Source of the DNA: Plutella xylostella
Lineage: Eukaryota; Arthropoda; Insecta; Lepidoptera; Plutellidae
DNA length: 64,000 nt
Assembly (NCBI RefSeq): GCF_932276165.1
Contig: NC_064009.1
Span: 8,928,001-8,992,000, forward strand
Direction: 5' to 3'
Of this stretch, positions 10,233-23,739 are shown piece after piece. Both the position numbers and the translations under genes were made by a program. The notes beneath the pieces are model-generated. The model ran no database searches. It was given only the letters and a program-made list of their open reading frames with translations, and had not been told where the DNA came from. Numbering within the stretch: the first letter of the stretch is position 1; each line of letters starts with the position of its first letter.

Positions 10233-13200
10233 ATGGCAATGTCGGCTCATCGAGTGAAGCAGGCTGCTGTAACCGCTGGCCGCATGCTGGCATGGCGGGT
10301 ACACGCTTACGGAGGCGTAGATGAGTTGCGACTGGAGCCGGCACGGAAACCTGCCTTGAGGGCTCCTTCTGATGTACTAGTCCAGGTGCACTCCTCCTCG
10401 CTGAACCCTCTGGACACCGCTATGATCGGTATGTACCTCCTTACAATGTTCAAGAAAGAAACATCTCCATTCTGATGGTGAAAAATTATGTCATTGAACT
10501 TAACCTAACATTGGTAAATAAACCTCATCAGCCTGATGCTTTGGCATTCAAAGAAAGTGTGTCAATTTAATTCATGTAATTCCAGAGGGCTACGGACGCA
10601 CAGCACTCGGAGCCTGGCGTAAACTGGAGGGGCTACCCGAAGACGCTCTGCCTCTGACTGTAGGCCGAGACTTTACGGGTGAAGTGGTGCGGGCCGGTCC
10701 AGACGCCAAGTACCGCCCCGGAGACCAGGTGTGGGGGGTAGTGCCGCCGCACCGGACCGGCGCTCATGCTGAGTTTGTTGTTGTTGATCATGGCTTGGTA
10801 AGTTATGGATATAATTTAAAATATAATATGTCTGCTTGCTCTTTCCAGTAAGCTTAGCTTTAAATAATTATACGGATTATACCTGAGAAAGATTTCCCAT
10901 GAGAATTCAGGAATTCATATATTACAATTTAATGTAAGAATATTCTAAATCACAGATTATCTGCAAAGACTTCGCAAACTTTTTCTTGTTTAGATTTTAT
11001 TCTCAACTCCAGCATAAATTCTTTCCATCATCACCCACACAACCAACCTAACCACTCCCTCCATTCCAGCTAGGCCCGCTCCCATCAACAATGTCCGACA
11101 TCACCTCGGGCGGCGGTGGCGCCCTCTACTGCGGGCTGACGGCTCTCAGCGCGCTGCGCACGGGCGGGGTGGAGGGTGCGGGGGGCGCGGGGGCGCGGGT
11201 GCTGCTGTTGGGGCTTGGGGGGGTGGGGCAGGCCGCGCTGCAGTTGTTGAGGCATGCTGGGGCGCAGGTGAGGGAATAATTTACTATACTTTCTCAAGTT
11301 CCATATGATAGCTATGTATAGTTGTATACTACTGTTCTTAGATTGTAAACCATAACAAACATTAAAAGGATAACTAAAGGATACTTTGATAGAGCAAATA
11401 GGACCGTGCAATACTACGTAATTATTAAGTACTGGTTGCATATTTATTTATTTATATTTATACGCTTTATGATTAATCTTATTTTTGCTTACAACTATGT
11501 TTATTTATTTTATCTTTCTGTTAATTATACCTACTAGCGGCTTAAAGTCAGTCGGGAGGCGATACAGTTATGATAATACCTAATGCATATATTCTAAATA
11601 CAATCATGCAAAAAAAAAAAAAATAATATGAAAATTCAAACAATAAATAATCCACAACATGCTTCGTCAATATAAAAATAAAAACATAGATTTTTCTGTA
11701 ATATACATCGTCAAATCACTAGAATAAAAACATCAGCAACGCGTGCTTCGTCAAAAATATTACATTAAAAATAATAATAAATTCATAATAATAATATATC
11801 TAGTAAAATAGGCCACCCCTGGTCGTACCTGGCTCAAATGTACCCATTATACTAGCTGCATTTCCGCGCTGTATAGCCACGGATATCCTTTGAGACAGGT
11901 ACGACCCGGAGCGACGGTCAAAACCCCTATCTCGCAGTCGTCGGGATATTGCACGAATTAACAACCTGGCCTCAGTTCCCCAAACACCCGTCACCTCAAA
12001 CGCGACAGGCATAAAAATATACGAAGCCTTTAGGACATCATATTTAAGGTGTTTCTGTCGCGCGGCATTTTCTGCGGCAGATCCGGCACTACAAATAGTG
12101 TGAGGTAAGTGGGAGGCAGCAAAGGTGCTTACACAGGTAGCGTCCCACAGCATGCATCTTCCCCGCTCCCAGGGAACAAGGGTCAAGCCATCTGGACGTT
12201 TGCCATCTGTCCGGCTCAAACCTGGGGGCTCCAGTACACATGGGATGTTTGCAGATACCAATGCCCTTCGGATGATGTCATTTAAGGCGTGATGCCTTGG
12301 ATACCTGCCAGTACACCTCAAACAATTCAGCCCATGGTATCCCTTAACATCAACTAATGTACCGCAGATGCACCTATGCTGCTCGCAGATATTGCAACCA
12401 AGTCTAAGGGCTGCTGCTATTCTTAATGAGTCATCATCCATTAAAGTGCCTAACTGAGGTGATGGGAGAGCATGTAACCATGCCCCAGACTCTGGTATCT
12501 TTGATGCCTTAATCCTCGCTAAGTCTGCGCCCGAGCTTCTCCTTTCGAGATCTTCAAAAACGATCTGAGCCCGGACGTCATCCCAGCCTCTTTGAGATTT
12601 TGGCTGATCAGGTGGATCACAACCAGGACACAAAGCCGACCACGCAGCTAAAGCCTCATCTACAAAAGGCAATTGAAACTCATCACCATTAACATTGAGA
12701 ATGTGAGTGACCAGTTCCACTACCCCGTGAGATGAGGCCAAAAATGCTGCAAGTCCAGTGTCCTTCACCCGTCGTATTCCCAAACCACCATGACGAATGG
12801 GTAGTCCCGCCTGGCTCCACTGATCGTCACTCAAGCTGATGTTTAATATTCCCTCAAGGGTGCTTTTCAAACAACTGTCAAGCTCAGACACTTCGTTACT
12901 GAAATGCCAAACAGGGGCTGTCCTTACTGTGTAAGTAAGTTTTGGCATCGATAAGCAATGTCTAAAAAGAGTCAGTGCAATATGAGCAGGGAGATTATTC
13001 AGGTGCGTTTGAGCCAACAAAAGGGACCGGATTTTCTCCTCCATGATTCTTGGAATGGCCTCAGGAAATATGGGTGCACCCAAGAGAGTAAAAGTTTCTC
13101 TGTTTAATTCTTTTATTCCTGGAATCAAGTTACTGTTACTGGTTGCATTATATATAATCTCATTATACTATATCTTATAGCCCCTTCAATAAGTGAAAAA

Positions 13201-16200
13201 CATTTTTATTTACCTTTTGTCAAATAAATCAGCAGAAGGCTTCAATAGTTTAGGAAGTTTTATAAATAAGTGGCAATAAGAGGATATTTTCTTTAGGTGA
13301 CAGTGGGTTGTTCGGCCGAGTGCCGCGAGGTGGCGCGCGCGCTGGGCGCCAGTGCAGTGCTGGACAGAAACGCTGAAGACTACAGCCGTCTGCTTGAGGA
13401 TCATGGACCGTGAGTGAATGAAACCTTCAAAGTTTAAAAACCTGTTACAGAAGTGAATAAGCATTTTGTGGTTGGATAAGTAATGCTGAAGACAGAGAGT
13501 TGTTCCTTGGGAGAGACTTGTCCATCAATGGATTGTTGGTTGTTGATGATGCCTTAATGACCGACAGGCACAGGTGGCAAATTAAATAATGTTTTTAAGA
13601 CTATTTCCCGCTACGCCAAAGGTGTAGTTTTGAGTTCGTTATTATCATTTGAAACCATGTTACTTATAAAACCGTCTAAGTACTTGGCACAACGGTTCTA
13701 CGCTTCATATCTTTAAATATCGAAATTGATACATCTTTTCCAATCTCTCTCCTTCTAATAAAACCTTCCATCCCTCTACCAGTTACGACGTAACCTTCGA
13801 CTGCGCGGGCCTCGGCGGCGCTATTCTACCATCACTAGTGTCCCTCAGTCGCCGCGTGGTGTCGCTGACGTCGCCGGTTCTGCGCGAGACGGACGCGCGC
13901 GGGCTGTGCCTCGGCGCCGCCGCCGCCGCAGCCAAGCTCGTGGAGGATAATGTGGTACGTAGCAGTTGTGGTAATAGCCGCTAGATGGCGCTGTAATAAG
14001 AAACAACGCTAAATGACAGTATTATAGGTAACCTATTAGTACCTATGTCTCTTTTACTCTTAGACAGGCAAAATATTCTTTATGCGGATTTTTAGGACCT
14101 AGTATCTAGAATGTAGGAATTAATCTAAACAAACGCCATCTACCGTTGTATCTATAGTAACATAGTTTTGGTGGTGTCTGACCCCCGTCGCTAGTGTCCC
14201 TCAGCCGGCGCGTGGTGTCGCTGAGCTCGCCGGTTCTGCGCGAGACGGACGCGCGCGGGCTGTGCCTCGGCGCCGCCGCCGCCGCCGCCAAGCTCGTGGA
14301 GGACAATGTGGTACGTTGCAGTTGGGGCGGCGACCGCTGGTTGTCACTATAGGTACCTTGTCAAACTCACAAACTGTCTATTAAAACATTGTCAGTTTGT
14401 TATGTAGCTAGTTTGACAAGCTACTTAGGTTAGGTCAGCTGCATACAGTTGATAGTACCTACGAACTAAAGGTACTTATAGATTTAACAACGACGTTGAA
14501 AGTGTTGAAACATTGGTCCTTATTCGTTAGATAGAGATGTTAACATACATTTTACCTCACCACGCGCCACCTTTTGGCCACAAGATGGCTATGATGAAAA
14601 AACCAAGCTTGTGGAAGATAATGTGGCAGGTAGCAGTTGCGGAAATAGCCGCTAGATGGCGCTAGAAGTAGTCTAGTCCACGATAAGGAGTTTGTGAAGT
14701 AAGATGTAGCGGCGGTATAATGTGTAATAACATAAGAACCAAGTATGTACTAAAAACCTTGAATCTAGAATGAAATACATAATTTAAAGAACGGCGTCTT
14801 ATAATATATTTTACTCTAAAAACTTGTATTATTTAACCATCTTTATTAACACAATAACATTGTCCCCAGACGGTGCTAGGGCGGACAGGGCTGGCGGGGG
14901 CGCCGCGCGCGCCGCCCGTGCGATGGGCGTTCTTCACGCCCTCCGCCGACGGCATACTGCTGCTCGGGAAACTCGCTGAGAAGAAAAAGGTATGTGCAAT
15001 GTGTGCTGGTATAAGTATGTATAGGGATGTGGCGAAGGGGTTTTGTAATAATAATTATACAAATTCAGAAGAAAAAAGTTGATTATACATAAGTTAATAT
15101 AAGTCATGTGATCGTTGACTAATTCGATGATCTTAATTATTGTTTTTTATGTAACCAGATAACTTTTTTAACTGAGCAATTTTTTGGAATCTCAGAATAA
15201 AAAAGTGCTAGCTTTTGCTTGCCAATATTGGTTTTAAAATTCGAGCACCTTCTTCTATGTAATGTGCACTTTATACTTTCGCCCCGAGAGCTAGACATTC
15301 GTCTATGTAAAGATAATGACTGTCTTTGTCGATGTCGCAGCAAATATATTTGTATCACATGTTACTTGATGTTACCTACGTAGGTATGGTCTAAGTCTAA
15401 CCAATAATTGATGAACTTTGCATTTCTAATGTTATGCTTTTCTTATCAACGAAAGGTCATTTTATTACTTCCTGACATGTCACATGTCTAATATCTATGC
15501 GATTAGAAAGGGCAGTATATCTCTCTGCTACATTTTATAGAGATTATGTGAAATCTTCGTGACCTCTAAAAGTTGATCGGGATTAATCTTGTTCATATTC
15601 TTGTTGTGTCGGTGACAAACAAAGGAGAATCTAGGGTTTGTCACTGTGGTGAAAGGATATGTCAGTCGGAACAACGTCATTGGCTGATTGCATAGTGTGT
15701 CCGTAAACAGAGTGTTCCAAAAGCAGTAGACTATGCCGAATGGGGGTGACTCGGAGGGTAACTCTGGACAACAATTGTCCTGTATAAATTCGATACGTCA
15801 TTTCAAACAGCATCAGGATTAAATAATTATTTTTATAATTATGTAGTTTTAGAGGCTCGAGAACTATTTATTAAATAAGTATGTAGGTATAAAGTAGGTA
15901 CTTACATAAGTACTGCAGATTTTTTTTGCCTCCCTTGTAAATATTTTTATTTTAAAAAGTTAGATATATCGATATGAAGTGTCTAAGTACATGGTATATT
16001 TAACCTTTGGCATCAAGCAATAAAATAATTTTCCTCATGAAATAACGTTTACCTAACTAGGAGACATGTTTATTTGACATCTTCATACAGTATACCTACC
16101 TACAGATGTTTCATATAACAGAAATGTGATAACGGATTTGTTATTAGTTTATTACTTTTTCAAGTTGGTTAATTAAAGTGTGAAGGCAATAAAACGATAA

Positions 16201-18476
16201 ATAAATAATTTATTTTTAAGTATTCGTAATCATATGCGTGGTTATTGTGTGATGTGTAGTAAATATTTTATAAAATTTATATAAACGCTACCTACTGAGT
16301 ATGGTAGGTAAATTCGCTAATATCTGCTTAAGCTTTCATACTGAAATCATGAATAGTAAGATACTTATGTCATTTCTGTCGTGTGTACGTGGAGATTTGA
16401 CTAGTAAAGATTCCCATGACAAAAAAAAGCGTGATACTCGCATGGTGCATCCCAAAACAGCATAAACAACGTAAACATTCGATTTTTTTAATAAAATAAG
16501 AGAATCACATTTTATAAACAAAGTAGCCGAATAATTAAAGTAAACAATGGATGATTTTCTACAACGGACAAACGTGTAACTGAAAAGTTTCCTATCACAA
16601 TACCCATAACGGCCATAGGTCACGTTCGCCGTCCACTAAACACGGCAGCCAATCAGAGTGCAACGTGCAGCGGCCGTGGCGCGGCGGGCGAATGACGCGT
16701 GATGCAGGGGTTATCACGGCCTATCACGGGTCGGTGTCAACAGTTCATCCGCCAATGAGTGAGAATCACTGATTGATATCTTTTTGCTGATGGAGCTTTG
16801 GTTAGGTGATATTCTTTTCCATTGGCAATTAGGATTTGTGGATGATATCCTACTAATATTATAAAGGCGAAAGTTTCTGAGTATGTGTGTGAGTGTGTAT
16901 GTATGTTACTTTTTGATTTTATTGAAATTTGGTATGGAGTTAGCTGACATCCTGGATTAAAATATAGGCTACTTTTAAAGGCGAAGCGAAGCTCGCGGGA
17001 TCATTTGATAAATAACCCGAACTGTCCACCTCAATGAGTACATACTACATATAGAATAACAATTTTCTGTGTAAATGAAACTTTTCAGCTTATCAGAAAT
17101 ATCAAATAATAATTCTGTAATTTACATTACAAAATGTTCACATAATTTGTTTTGTTTGCGTGAAGCTATTAGAATCTTCCAATGTCAAACTATGATAAAC
17201 AACATAACTTTTAATGTTTATGAATTTTATGAATGCAAAGGTGTTGACTGGCTACCGAGGTAGCTATCGTCATCAGCCCGTAATCGGACACAGGACTTAG
17301 GTATAAATAGAATTGATTTACTATGACATTAAATTTTAATCGGTTTCTAAGAGTCGTTCGTCAAGTCGCGCGCCTTAGAGTCGCGCGCCACGCGAGTTGG
17401 CATCTTCTGTTTTTTATATCGTCAACTCGCGAGCCCATGTAAAGTACGGTCAGATGCAAACGATTTGAAACTAAAAAATATAATTAAATATTGTCTCCCT
17501 GGCTGATTAGCATAAGAAGGTACCGACTAGACAGTCGCCATTAAAGAAGATGCTTTGATTTCGGGATAAAGATACAATAAAACCTACATTAAATATCGAA
17601 TTAGCACTAAAATTTAAAACAAATTTCGTTTATTTCATTGGTCAAAGAGACAGACCTAACTGTAACAATTACTTCCAGGAAGTTCATCGCAAGCAGGTCC
17701 ATTAAGTAATAAAACTGCAAATGAAATCATAACATCCCAGCGAGGAAAGTCGGTACTGCTTCGTGCAGGTTATAAATATAACAAAGACCGAACAAATAAA
17801 AATGGTTCCTGTGTTTGGAGGTGTTCGAAGAGAACAGTTTGCCAAGCGAGATTAATTACTGATTTTATTTTAAAGTAAAGTCCTATAAAATACCCTATAC
17901 ATTTTAAGTAGTTACCTTAAGCATAATAAATTATTACTTTTGTGGCTGACTCTACATATTTTCACAGTCGAGCGAGTTGACGACAAAAAAAGTAGGTAAA
18001 TACGGTAGGGGCAACTCGCGCGTGGCGCGCGACTTGACGAATGACTCGTTTCTAAGTGTTTGTACACCTGATAAATGCAAAAACTATCAACATCAGAATT
18101 AAATCTTAAAAGTTTAACACGTGATACACATGTGATGCTGCACAGATTCCTTGTCCCCTTCAAAACTAGTCCCGGCGGCAGATTCATAACAAAATAAAAA
18201 CAAATTCTATACGTCACATTTGACATTCATACCCAATGCAAGAATTAATTAAATTTCCATTCAAATTTTATCCATCACATTTTACATTCATACCCAATGC
18301 AGGATTAACTCCAACTACATACATAAATCCTTTGTCACCAGTACGTAGTGATCGTGGAAGACACGTACCCGTGGTGGGCGGCGGCGGAGGCCTACCAGAG
18401 ACTGACGCAGGGGCATCTGCGAGGGAAACTCATACTCGACTTCACTGCCGACGCGCCTGCAGAAGAGGTCAAGTAG
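10233..18476 (+). CDS. RTN4IP1: Reticulon-4-interacting protein 1 homologue, mitochondrial (7 exons)
   Basis: Exons 10233-10428, 10586-10797, 11070-11267, 13297-13409, 13783-13954, 14870-14989 and 18342-18476 join in phase with GT-AG boundaries to give 381 residues, near the usual length of the family. This is a zinc-free medium-chain dehydrogenase/reductase-like NAD(P)H oxidoreductase of mitochondria, linked in animals to coenzyme Q synthesis and respiratory chain function. Visible features: N-terminal basic stretch MAMSAHRVKQAAVTAGRM, then the GroES-like fold (YGGVDELRLE, SSSLNPLDTAMI, VGRDFTGEVV, GDQVWGVVP), the dinucleotide-binding GLGGVGQAA at 184-192, VTFDCAGLGG, and a C-terminal end QGHLRGKLILDF like that of the family. 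The ATG at 10233 is the first in the exon. Intron 3 carries a retrotransposon, intron 5 extra copies of exon 5, and intron 6 a hAT-like element. Confidence 0.92.
11442..13136 (-). mobile_element. 5'-truncated non-LTR element with restriction-like endonuclease
   Basis: A perfect 12-bp direct repeat TACTGGTTGCAT at 11430-11441 and 13137-13148 brackets the insert. On the minus strand an open frame from the truncation point to 11800 (about 442 codons from 13128) encodes the region after the reverse transcriptase: RHGGLGIRR, a Cys/His cluster (CNICEQHRCICG, GYHGLNCLRCTG), RYPRHHALN, then KRPDGLTLVPW and LWDATCV. The order Cys/His cluster, R/KPD and later D fits the restriction-like endonuclease of R2/R4-type elements. 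The 3' tail is AAAT-rich. The RT domain itself is missing, so the copy is dead. It lies in RTN4IP1 intron 3, antisense to the gene. Confidence 0.82.
14187..14310 (+). repeat. Partial duplicate of RTN4IP1 exon 5
   Basis: Repeats 13831-13954 at an offset of 356 bp. It is open in frame and followed by the same kind of donor (GTACGT). Differences are mostly synonymous (AGT CGC/AGC CGG, GCA/GCC, GAT/GAC), plus one Thr to Ser. No acceptor joins its left edge. A shorter, more decayed third copy of the exon end (ACCAAGCTTGTGGAAGATAA) lies at 14601-14624, and both it and the real exon are followed by a shared intron segment with ATAGCCGCTAGATGGCGCT. Confidence 0.82.
14990..16849. other. RTN4IP1 intron 6, first part
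   Basis: AT-rich intron sequence without a recognisable exon. No clear element was identified. Confidence 0.3.
16850..17006 (-). repeat. Dispersed lepidopteran repeat
   Basis: Contains CCTACTAATATTATAAAGGC, GAAAGTTTCTGAGTATGTGT and AAAATATAGGCTACTTTTAA, then the GCGAAGCGAAGCTCGCGG end. It is the reverse-oriented relative of the repeat at 40920-41145. Sequences like this are scattered widely in lepidopteran genomes. The class (SINE, Helitron or LINE 3' end) was not determined. Confidence 0.6.
17351..18047. mobile_element. 697-bp nonautonomous hAT-like element
   Basis: The terminal inverted repeat GAGTCGTTCGTCAAGTCGCG is matched at the right end as GAGTCATTCGTCAAGTCGCG on the reverse strand (23 of 24 bases when extended by CGCC). 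It is flanked by a perfect 8-bp duplication GTTTCTAA at 17343-17350 and 18048-18055, the length made by hAT-superfamily transposases. The similarity of the two ends extends inward through the CGCGAGTTG stretch. No transposase frame lies inside. It sits in intron 6 of RTN4IP1. Confidence 0.85.
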
Positions 18477-21409
18477 AGGTCAGGACACATGGATTATTAT
18501 GTGAGATAGTGGTCAAATCTGAATTTAAAAGATGCCGTTATAAAGTTAGTAGATAAAAAATAATGTGAGAATGGCGGACGCACTCATGCTGACGTATCCT
18601 TGGTCTGTTACTCCTTTGTATTCCCACCTAAAGGCGGCCATTTTCATATTGTTTCTTTATCTAGGCGCCTAATAACATTTTACATCAAGAGAGTCTTAAG
18701 TGTAGTATTCAAAATTGCATACCAATGCAATGTTATTTTTAGTTACACTACAATTTTAAGTATTGATAGATAGGTGAATAGCTGAGGTTGCTATGAACAC
18801 CGAAATGCACTCATTTTGGAGGAAAAGCTGTAATGTACTTACTTACCTATAGGAAAATTACTATGTGGACACCAGCCCAAACCTTAATTTAATAATCAAA
18901 TTACATAACCGGATATTCATAACAAAAGAGCCGTAAATGACACTGATAAAATGCATGATCATACGAAGGTAATGTTTGACTTCATTAACTAGGTACCTAC
19001 CATGCAACTGTGCAAGTCTGACGTCATTGTGAATTATTTGTTTATTTATATTGACACCACAACTTTGAACGTAATTTATTGTGTCATTTTGGTTAGATGC
19101 TGCGTGTTTCCCTAATGTACTAGTTTGGAATTAAGATTTATTGGTAGGTATAACCTACCTATATTAAGTTTGTTTCTAAGTTATAATAGTTTCACCATCA
19201 CGCAAAAAGCTCATCTATAAAAAGCTATGTAGCCCGTTGTTTTAAAATCTAGTCCTAAAATATTATGATTCTTTGCTGATTATTATAGTATGTAAAACGC
19301 TCCTAATATGTTTAAATTATGTTCATGTTTATTATTATTTATACCTAATTCTAGTATATTAATTAACATATTCTAGACCTAGAGTAGATTATACACGTGC
19401 AGCCGTGCTAAGAAATTTATGTAGAGATGTAGCATTTGTATTAGCAGTTTAGACAAACTAGTTTTATTTAAGTATGCATAAAAAGACTGAATGATATTTA
19501 ATTGAATTATAAAGGTTTGTTAAGTTATAGAATTGTATTATTTTGCGACTTCCTTAGGTAACTATATTTTTATCAGGTCGAAACCTTTCTCTTCGTTAAT
19601 TATGTATAGGTATATTCGTTTTGTTGGTATCAAGATTTTACTACTGTTCGTAGGTAATTCAGATAACATCTGAAAATCATAGAAGAGCAAAGGTACTAAC
19701 TTTATTTTCCTTTCTCACACTTACCTACTTGGGACGACGATGTTTTCTACCTTCAATGAAAGTCATTACTTTATCGTCACTAAAATCTACAGGGTGTGAT
19801 TATATGAACGTAAGTAACTAAATAGTATAGCTCTATAGTAACATGTATCTATTGGCTACATGGCTTTAAACGAGCACAGAGATAGAACGTGCACCAAATG
19901 TTACTTCTACGTTTTTAGAGTGGCAACGACGTAGAATTAATCATTGATATTGACGGTAAAATAATTAGTAAATATTAACAAACTCAGTACGTCTTATATA
20001 CGTATCTATATTCCATTCTTAAAAAAATATTTTGCCCGATTTGAGACACTCTGTACATTTATTATTAGTTTTAATTTAAAGTTATCGTCATTGTAAAGAC
20101 ATTAACATCTTCATGACGTACGCAATGATGTCATCAAGCTATCTTGATCACTATCGCGAGTGCTTTTATTGTCATTAGACTAAAATCGCTATCGTTTCCG
20201 TAATAACCACCTTTTAGTGGCTGCTTTTCCAAACAAACATAGTTTGATTACTAGTGGTCAAGACTTTTACGTCAATGATATAAAAAATATGCACTGATTT
20301 ATATTTTATTACCTTATTATAAAGCCGCCGTAAAATTTCCGCAGTCTGAACAAAACAGGTCTTTCTTATGCAAAAATGCACCTATAGTTCAAGAATATGA
20401 AGCGGTTTCAACTTGGAAGGAATTGCTTTCAGTGGTAATTCATAATGCCACGTAGGTAAGTAATTTGTACACGTATGTGCATATTTTTCGTGTATTTCTA
20501 GGTGCTACCTACATAATTTATCTAAAGCTCTACCTCTCCTGTATCCTGCCTACAATATGTTACGCTTAAAAGTTTAAAATTATTTTATCTATGACCTATT
20601 TATGATGGCTAGTTTCCGCTACCACTAAAATTTGTACAGGGGAGCTTCACAATAATATGAAACAGGTAAAATACTCGATGAACTGACGGACTCCCTCCAG
20701 ACTAGACTTACATTCTTTACAAAGGAATCTTATGACCTATACGGAGCATTTCTGACTCTATTGCATAACCTGAAGACTGGAATTCTGAAACCCGAATGCT
20801 CAAGGTCAACTTTGTTGTGTTCGAACAGGTTACAGAGTCGTATTCAAGCATGGAACGGTGCAAATGCGATTAAGCGACCATAAATTTAGTCCACCTTTGT
20901 ACACTTATATCTCATATTTGTGCAATAAAGTATTAAGTAAATAATAATAATAAATAGATGTTAAGAGTTGTCAACTCTAAACGCTGAAAGAAATATTTTC
21001 AGCGGATTCCGATTTTTTTATCAGTTATTAAATTTATTTGTTACGTTTTACTTACTACGGAATACAATCGTTTTCATTGCCAGAATAAGGCAATTCGCGT
21101 GCCTGCGTCAATAAATGATCTCTAAAGGAAGAAGCGGTTGCTCTGCTGTTCAGAACTAATTAGTGTTGTAAGATGAGATGACTCATCTGTGGACAAATGC
21201 ACTTATAACAGTTGACTTAGCTACGTACCTGTGTGTTGTAATAGTGTTGTTATGGTAAATTAATATTCAATGGTGTTAGAAGATGCTAGAGCATAGTTAG
21301 AGCTTAGTTCTTATTAACTGGCTTCAAAAAAGGATCTCAGTTGTATGTTTGTGCGCAATTATTTTTTTGCTCTTGAGTGCTTCTGACCAAAAAAGGCAGG
21401 TGTTATATC
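18477..21409. other. Intergenic DNA downstream of RTN4IP1
   Basis: AT-rich with no credible exon. It includes the RTN4IP1 3' UTR, for which no clear polyadenylation signal was chosen. A possible short element with CAGGGTGT-like ends spans about 19790-20058 but its arms match poorly. Confidence 0.3.
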
Positions 21410-21520
21410 CTCCTCGGCGGTGAAGGAAAACATCGTGAAGAAATCTGCATAATATATCATGTGAACCCACCAACCCTCAGTGGACCAGCGTGGTGGGAAA
21501 TGTTTCAAAGGTCGGTTGAT
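21410..21520 (+). mobile_element. SINE-like fragment
   Basis: GGTGAAGGAAAACATCGTGA followed by AGAAATCTGCAT and CAGTGGACCAGCGTGGTGGG. The same core recurs at 61230-61340 in a copy that keeps a tRNA-like head. Only the 3' body is present here. Confidence 0.6.
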
Positions 21521-23690
21521 AGAATTATTACAACCGCCACTATAACTGACGTATCGTCGCGCGCACGCCACCCAACCGTGAGTGTCACGTCACATGTTAC
21601 AAGCTCGTACATAATACAATATGGTCATATAGTATAGTGCCGCGTGGTCGTTGTCCATTGTGCCGGCTTATCGACTATCAGCTGTGGAGTGGACGGAATT
21701 GGGCCGTATTGTGTGCAATTACTAAGTGGTGTCACTTTTGCGTATGAGTATACCTACGTATTCCTTATTTTAAGAGGAGAGTATAGCACTTGCTCGTCCA
21801 TACAAAAAGAGAAAACGTTTTACCTACTACCTCTAAATGTTATCCAATCTCCATGATTTTTTTGTATGTGATTGACACAAGGAATAACTAGGTTTATAGC
21901 TTTTACTTTTTTCGATTTTTTTTTATAGATTTGATATTTACGAGTAGTCAGTTTAAAACGTTTTCTCCCGAAACCCGAATTTCATTAAGAAAAGTACCTA
22001 TTGTCAGTCGCATGCTGCAGTGCATCTCTATCGCACCCGTGCCCGGGGCATGAGAGCGCAAGTGATAACAAATCTTTTCCTAAATACCTATTTCGCTAGA
22101 ATCGCGAAAGTATACTATACTCTCCTCTTAAACGTTGTGGATATAGGGACAATGTATACAGGGCGTTGTAAAGAGATAGGTATTAATATTATGTTACAAT
22201 GTGTGTATAAATATATAAATAAATGATGAAAATACAAGGGCGACACAAATTAACAATCTTGAAAACTTTCAAAATTGTTGCACTTTTTGCTATAGTTTCT
22301 GTGACGTATATGACTTTATTAAGTAGGTACTAATAGCTGTAGCTATCTTAAATGAATATATTATAAATTACTTAACTATAGGAAAAAAACTAAAATTAAT
22401 TCCATCATATAGCCTATAATTAAAGTAGGCGTAACTGGAGTGTACTTAAAACAAAACAATAGCTTTTACAAGCCATTTATTAATATTTACATGTCTTATA
22501 TTATATTATAATGCAATTAAAATACCCATCTACTTACCTAGTTGCGTAAGTAGATATTATAGTTCCCTACACGATTGTTCCCAGGATTTTAATACATGAA
22601 TTGGGAAAATTAGAGGAGGTATATTTGAAATAAACATTTCCATAAAACAAACTTTATAAATGGTAACTACCTACTTAAATACACCTTTTAACCACTTCCA
22701 TGACCTGACGACTAATACCTAATTATTCTGTGCCGTGGGGTGAATCAGGAATCAGGCATGACAGAGGAAGGGTAAAATGATGTCACATGACGCACAAAAC
22801 CCACCCCAATAATGCAGAGAAGTCTAGAAAGAAGAACACCATATAGGTATAATACAACATATATATGTATGTAGTTTCCTATTTTATTCGACAACGACAA
22901 GATAGCTCTATAAATTGCTAGTCGACCTAGTAGAAGGTATACAATACATACTATATTATAAGGTAAGTACCTACATGTAGTTCGTCAATTAACAATGAAT
23001 CAGCTGTGTATGTAGGTAGACTGAAGGGTGAATGATCGTTTAAGTCGTTTACCCCATACTTTTATATGTAACGTAAGGGGTAGGTTGGCGACCACCATGG
23101 TAAATACAATGAACTGGGGTTCATAACTTCACCCTCTTTGCCATGTTCATTCAACGAAAACCTACTTAGGAACTTAATTCTAAACGAGTTTTGTTTTAAT
23201 AAAGCTTCGCAGATTAAGTCTGGGCGTCAGAGTGTTTGTGGAACATGCTAGTCGAGCTTTTAGAGGGGTCGATCCAAAAGCTTCTGATAAGTGGAGTTGG
23301 CCTGAATACGGCGCTACGCACATACCTACCTATTGAGCTAGAGATCTGTGGGGTGAAGAGTAGAGTGGTGACTTATGAAGATGAAGAAGCAGAGTTTGAT
23401 AGAAGAAATTCTAGAGCCGGAGATTTAAACGTGGGAGTGAGAGCACTGAAACTGAAAAAAATAAATCATAGGCAAACGTTGCTTGGCACCATCCGCCACC
23501 AGATGTCATCTCGCTAATATACCTACTGTAAGTATTCACATTGATATTGGACAAATCGTTTTTCCTCATACCTACTTACGTATCACCTGAACTTTACTAC
23601 GTTAAATGGTTAAGTAAGTACTAGATTAAGTAAGTAATAAGTATATCAATCAAATCAAAAGTTACCGCTAGGACGCGTGATCCACCAGTG
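21521..23690. other. Intergenic DNA, no gene recognised
   Basis: AT-rich sequence. A short open frame at 23236-23517 has no ATG and no recognisable family. A small hairpin (ATCTACTTAC...GTAAGTAGAT) lies near 22528-22556. Confidence 0.3.
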
Positions 23691-23739
23691 TTATTGTTGC
23701 GCTGCAGAGCAGAACATAGGTCACGATAAAGTTGTCAAG

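Noticed and set aside
19790..20058. Possible MITE with CAGGGTGT-like ends
   Set aside because: Only about 10 terminal bases can be paired and no target duplication is visible.
23236..23517. 93-codon open frame upstream of FASN
   Set aside because: No ATG at its start, no recognisable domain and AT-rich surroundings.
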